This document shows, in pieces, positions 33,412-36,428 of a DNA stretch of 36,428 nucleotides. The stretch's first letter is position 1; each line of letters begins with the position of its first letter. The translations under genes and the position numbers were made by a program. This DNA comes from an uncultured Bacteroidales bacterium (GTDB lineage: Bacteria; Bacteroidota; Bacteroidia; Bacteroidales; Bacteroidaceae). Location: assembly GCA_902799985.1 (NCBI GenBank), contig CADCCR010000005.1, positions 1 to 36,428 on the forward strand, written 5' to 3'. The notes beneath the pieces were generated by a model. The model searched no databases. It was not told the origin of the DNA and saw only the letters and a program-made list of their open reading frames with translations.

Positions 33412-35700
33412 ATGCAAACGGCCCCTAAACAACATCTGCTGAAAGGACAGAGAACAGCAATCCTGCTGCTCTCCGTTTTGGCATGCTGCCTGTGGTGCAC
33501 AAGCTGTCAGGCACAGGCCCCGGAGGCCACGCTGCTCGAGACAAAGGAGTTCAGCAAGCCCTCCATGCCCTGGCGTCCCATTCCCCTCTGGTTCTGGAAC
33601 AACACACAGATTGCCGAGACCGAGCTGGTCCGGCAGCTCCAACAGATGGTTGAGGTCGACGGCTATGGCGGTTGCGCCATCCTGCCCTTCGGCGAAGGAT
33701 TCCGCCCGAGCTACCTGTCCGACGACTACTTCAAGCTCTACGGTACAGCCATCCGCAAGGCTCAGGCCCTGGGAGCCCACATGTCCATCTACGACGAGTA
33801 CGGCTTCCCCAGCGGGAGCATGGGGGCCATCAACGGCTCGGGCGTGACCACCTTTATGAACAACCACCCGGGCCACACCGTCAAGCGCCTCGACAAGACG
33901 GAGTATCGCGTGAGCAGCGGCACGACATTCGACAGGCAGCTCGACCTCACCGACAAGCTCATGTCGCTGGTAGCCTGGAACATGAACACGAAAGAAATCA
34001 TTTCCCTACGCGACAACTACGACGAGGCGACCGGCCGCGTGACGTGGACCGCGCCCAAGCAGAACGGCTGGCACGTGATGGTATGCCAATGCGTAGTGGA
34101 CGGCGACCCCAACGTGGACTACCTCTCCGCGGAAGCCGTCAGCCTCTTCGTGCAGGACACACATGCCGCCTATTACCGCCACTTCGCCGACCACTTCGGG
34201 GGGACCATCGTCTCCACCTTCTTCGACGAGCCCACCATGTACCGCGCACAAGGTCGCATGTGGACGAACGACTTCAACGAACAGTTCGAGAAGCGCTACG
34301 GTTTCTCGCCCGAGACGCTCTACCCAGCCCTTTGGTACGACATCGGCGAGCCCACGGCACGCGCCCGAAACTTGCTCTTCAGCCTCCATTCCACACTTTA
34401 CAGCGAAGGCTTCATGAAGACCATCTGCGACTGGGCCACCGAGCATGGCATCCTGACCACCGGGCATCAGGACCAGGAAGAGATAGTCAATCCCACCAGC
34501 GTGGCAGGCGACCTGATGCTCGTCGGCAAGCACCTCACCATGCCCGGCATCGACAAGATAGGCAACGGCCGCCCGACCGAGGACTTCTACAAAGTGGTGT
34601 CCTCCTCGGCTAACTGCTGGGACAAGGCCTACGTCATGTCCGAAACCTACGGTGCAATGGGCAACATACCCGTCGAGGAGCTCTATCAGGTGGCCATCGA
34701 ACAGTACACCAAGGGCATCAATCACCTCATCCCGCATGCCGTCTGGTACAACGACCGCGACGTCACCTTCCTGCCTGAGCTCTCTTGGCGCAACCCGCTC
34801 TACAACGCCAACCTGCCGACATTCAACGCCTTCCTCTCGCGCCTGAACTATATTCTTGCACGCGAGGGACGCCACGTGGCCGACGTCGCCATGCTCTATC
34901 CCATTCAGACACAGTACGCAGGGCATCGCTTCGACGGGTCAAAAGGCTACTACGAAGGCGGTGTCGACGTGGAAGGGACCGACTATCCGCAGATATCGCA
35001 CTACCTCACCGACGACCTCGGCATCGACTTCACCTACCTTCATCCCGAAGTCATCGACGACCGTTGCTCGGTGGCCGACGGCCGTTTGAACATGAACAAC
35101 ACGGTCAATCACGAACATTTCTCCGTCATCATCCTGCCAGGCGTGAAGGTCATCTCCCTGAGCAACTTGCGCAAGATAGAAGAAGCCTGGCAGCAAGGCG
35201 TCAAGGTGGTGTTCACCACGCAATGCCCCCAGCAGGCAGCCGACCGGGAGAATGCCGACCAGGAGGTGCAGGACATCGTTCGGCGCATGCTCGACGCCTC
35301 GGACAACAAGGCTTACTTCCTGCCGACGCCATCTGCAGAATCGCTGGCCGAAGTCATGGAGGCCTGTCTGCCCGACCGCGATGTACGCTTCTCGGGCAAT
35401 GGCCATCCGTTCAACTACCTCCACAAGGTGATTGACGGACACGACGTCTTCTACTTCGGCAACATCGACGACACGTCGGCCACGAACACCATCCGCGTGA
35501 AGACTTCAGCCACGAAGCTCACCTTGCTCGACCCACACACGGGAAAGACCCTCTCTTACTCCCCCTTAAAGGAGGAGGACACCCACCCTTTAAAGGAGGG
35601 CTGGGGAGGGTCTTTCTCCCTCACTTTGAGCCCGAACCAATCGATGTTCCTCGTCGACGATGCTCTGCTCCTCAAGAACGGTTCGGTCGATGCCCCCTGA
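33412..35700 (+). CDS. GH106-like glycoside hydrolase, predicted lipoprotein (rhamnosidase-like)
   Basis: A 762-residue secreted enzyme. The signal sequence ends LACCLWCTSCQAQ and could be a lipoprotein signal. The mature start PWRPIPLWFWNN with RQLQQMVEVDGYGG, then YLSDDYFKLY and IYDEYGFPSG, follows the N-terminal pattern of GH106 alpha-L-rhamnosidase-type enzymes. FFDEP (271-274) provides a likely catalytic acid. Later blocks include the SETYGAMGN and PHAVWYNDRD segments. It is shorter than full GH106 proteins (about 1,000 residues), so the C-terminal beta domains are missing or reduced. Residues about 712-733 (SPLKEEDTHPLKEGWGG) are an in-frame GC-rich repeat pair. It probably acts on rhamnose-containing plant or host glycans. 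Confidence 0.82.
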   Translation: MQTAPKQHLLKGQRTAILLLSVLACCLWCTSCQAQAPEATLLETKEFSKPSMPWRPIPLWFWNNTQIAETELVRQLQQMVEVDGYGGCAILPFGEGFRPSYLSDDYFKLYGTAIRKAQALGAHMSIYDEYGFPSGSMGAINGSGVTTFMNNHPGHTVKRLDKTEYRVSSGTTFDRQLDLTDKLMSLVAWNMNTKEIISLRDNYDEATGRVTWTAPKQNGWHVMVCQCVVDGDPNVDYLSAEAVSLFVQDTHAAYYRHFADHFGGTIVSTFFDEPTMYRAQGRMWTNDFNEQFEKRYGFSPETLYPALWYDIGEPTARARNLLFSLHSTLYSEGFMKTICDWATEHGILTTGHQDQEEIVNPTSVAGDLMLVGKHLTMPGIDKIGNGRPTEDFYKVVSSSANCWDKAYVMSETYGAMGNIPVEELYQVAIEQYTKGINHLIPHAVWYNDRDVTFLPELSWRNPLYNANLPTFNAFLSRLNYILAREGRHVADVAMLYPIQTQYAGHRFDGSKGYYEGGVDVEGTDYPQISHYLTDDLGIDFTYLHPEVIDDRCSVADGRLNMNNTVNHEHFSVIILPGVKVISLSNLRKIEEAWQQGVKVVFTTQCPQQAADRENADQEVQDIVRRMLDASDNKAYFLPTPSAESLAEVMEACLPDRDVRFSGNGHPFNYLHKVIDGHDVFYFGNIDDTSATNTIRVKTSATKLTLLDPHTGKTLSYSPLKEEDTHPLKEGWGGSFSLTLSPNQSMFLVDDALLLKNGSVDAP
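35547..35612. repeat. Inverted GC-rich repeat pair inside the glycosidase gene
   Basis: GACCCTC..CTCCCCCTT (left) faces AAGGAGGGCTGGGGAGGGTC (right), with CCTT/AAGG mini-stems in each half. It is read in frame about 30 codons before the stop. Confidence 0.8.
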
Positions 35701-35858
35701 GGATAAACATCTTCCGCACGCAACAAAGACGCAGACAAAGTTAGAACCACACAACAGACGCCTGGCATCGTCATCCGAAACAGCAAGAAACACCTGACAA
35801 GAAGATAACACATTATATATATATTATACACTATTTATTAACTTAAACCTAAAACAAA

Positions 35859-36428
35859 ATGCGAGAAAAGAAAATTGCTCTTCTGCTGTTGGCTCTCATC
35901 GTCTGCAGCATGAATGCGTGGAGTTACAGGATTACCGACAACTACACCATCGAGACAAAGTTCAAAATCAATGCCCTGGGTGCAGGTGTCGCCTTCCGTG
36001 CCTACGAAGGCTTTGGCGGCCAAATCTGCATGTGGCAGTTCAATGTGGGCACCGACGGCACGAAGTCGCTGTTCCGTCCGCACGACTGGAAGGTAGGTGG
36101 CATCCTGCTTGGCGAGATTGACACCAGAAACTTTGGCGTGACACTGAACACCACCGACTGGTTCGTCACCAAGATTGTCATCAGCAACAACGGCCAGCAC
36201 GCCGACACATACCTGCGCCGCGCAGACGATGCCGACTTTGTGCTCATCGACCAGCTGTACGCCTACGAAGCGGAGGACGACGGCGTGTTCGAGGCCAACA
36301 GCGAACTGACGCATCTGGCGCACTCCAACATCCGCGGCAGCGGCGATATGACGGCTGCACCATGGAACAGCTACAAGGCGAGAATAAAGACCGTCATGAT
36401 CGAGGATGGCGTAACGAGCATCGGCGAA
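35859..36428 (+). CDS. N-terminal part of a BspA-like leucine-rich-repeat surface protein (3' truncated by window)
   Basis: ATG 35859 opens 190 codons without a stop up to the window edge. A signal peptide is clear (MREKKIALLLLALIVCSMNAWS). The next 140 residues (YRITDNYTIETKFKIN, FRAYEGFGGQICMWQF, VTKIVISNNGQHADTYLRR) look like a concanavalin-type LamG or rhamnosidase N-terminal beta sandwich. The last residues KTVMIEDGVTSIGE are the start of a BspA-type leucine-rich repeat (LRR_5). BspA-family proteins are surface adhesins, often with many repeats, so the full protein is probably much longer. An AT palindrome (TATATATATATTATAC) lies 30 bp upstream. Confidence 0.88.
   Translation, partial: MREKKIALLLLALIVCSMNAWSYRITDNYTIETKFKINALGAGVAFRAYEGFGGQICMWQFNVGTDGTKSLFRPHDWKVGGILLGEIDTRNFGVTLNTTDWFVTKIVISNNGQHADTYLRRADDADFVLIDQLYAYEAEDDGVFEANSELTHLAHSNIRGSGDMTAAPWNSYKARIKTVMIEDGVTSIGE

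Overview
The window is a chromosomal segment of a Bacteroidales bacterium, most likely Prevotella or a close relative. The evidence is the tig-clpP-clpX-recQ order, the Bacteroidetes-type promoters (TTTG, about 19 nt, TAnnTTTG), a BlaI/BlaR1 pair whose sensor carries TonB-like domains, a CotH/lamin-tail surface protein, a GH106-like glycosidase and the start of a BspA-like leucine-rich-repeat protein. This placement is inferred from gene content and not from a search. Coding DNA is moderately GC-rich and the gene junctions are AT-rich.

Layout. 1-119: tail of an unknown gene. 218-4416: hflX, a REP-associated tyrosine transposase (RAYT)-like gene, and a class I fumarase broken by a frameshift. 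4417-5926: a 21-bp repeat element bounded by inverted arms, a small secreted protein, and tRNA-Asn with a duplicated 3' end. 5927-10725: PfkB kinase, S41 peptidase, DUF4886/SGNH-type hydrolase and a SecB-like protein. 10943-13355 (minus strand): BlaR1-like sensor peptidase and BlaI-like repressor. 13791-21123: der, a small lipoprotein, an M16 peptidase, mlaE, mlaF and lptB. 21243-25247: CotH/LTD surface protein and an alkaline-phosphatase-superfamily enzyme. 25277-26371 (minus): lrgB and lrgA. 26618-32522: tig, clpP, clpX, recQ. 33412-36428: GH106-like glycosidase and a truncated BspA-like protein.

Functional groups. tig, clpP and clpX form a nascent-chain folding and proteolysis block. mlaE, mlaF and lptB serve outer-membrane lipid and LPS transport; no MCE-domain partner is present. 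BlaI/BlaR1 is a repressor plus membrane metalloprotease switch. The secreted M16 and S41 peptidases, the CotH protein, the glycosidase and the BspA-like protein belong to the cell envelope.

The most unusual content is repetitive DNA. There are at least five distinct families: (1) GC-rich CCCTCTCC/GGAGAGGG palindromes at seven places, several read in frame inside proteins; (2) 22-bp tandem units at three loci; (3) a 21-bp tandem array inside 24-bp inverted arms; (4) four hairpins downstream of recQ, three of them sharing a GGATT-AATCC core; (5) gene junctions built from degenerate 7-10 nt words. The window also encodes a RAYT-like protein, the enzyme class known to spread REP hairpins elsewhere, and its own gene contains two 8-bp-stem hairpins. 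Whether that enzyme mobilises any of these repeats is the main open question here.
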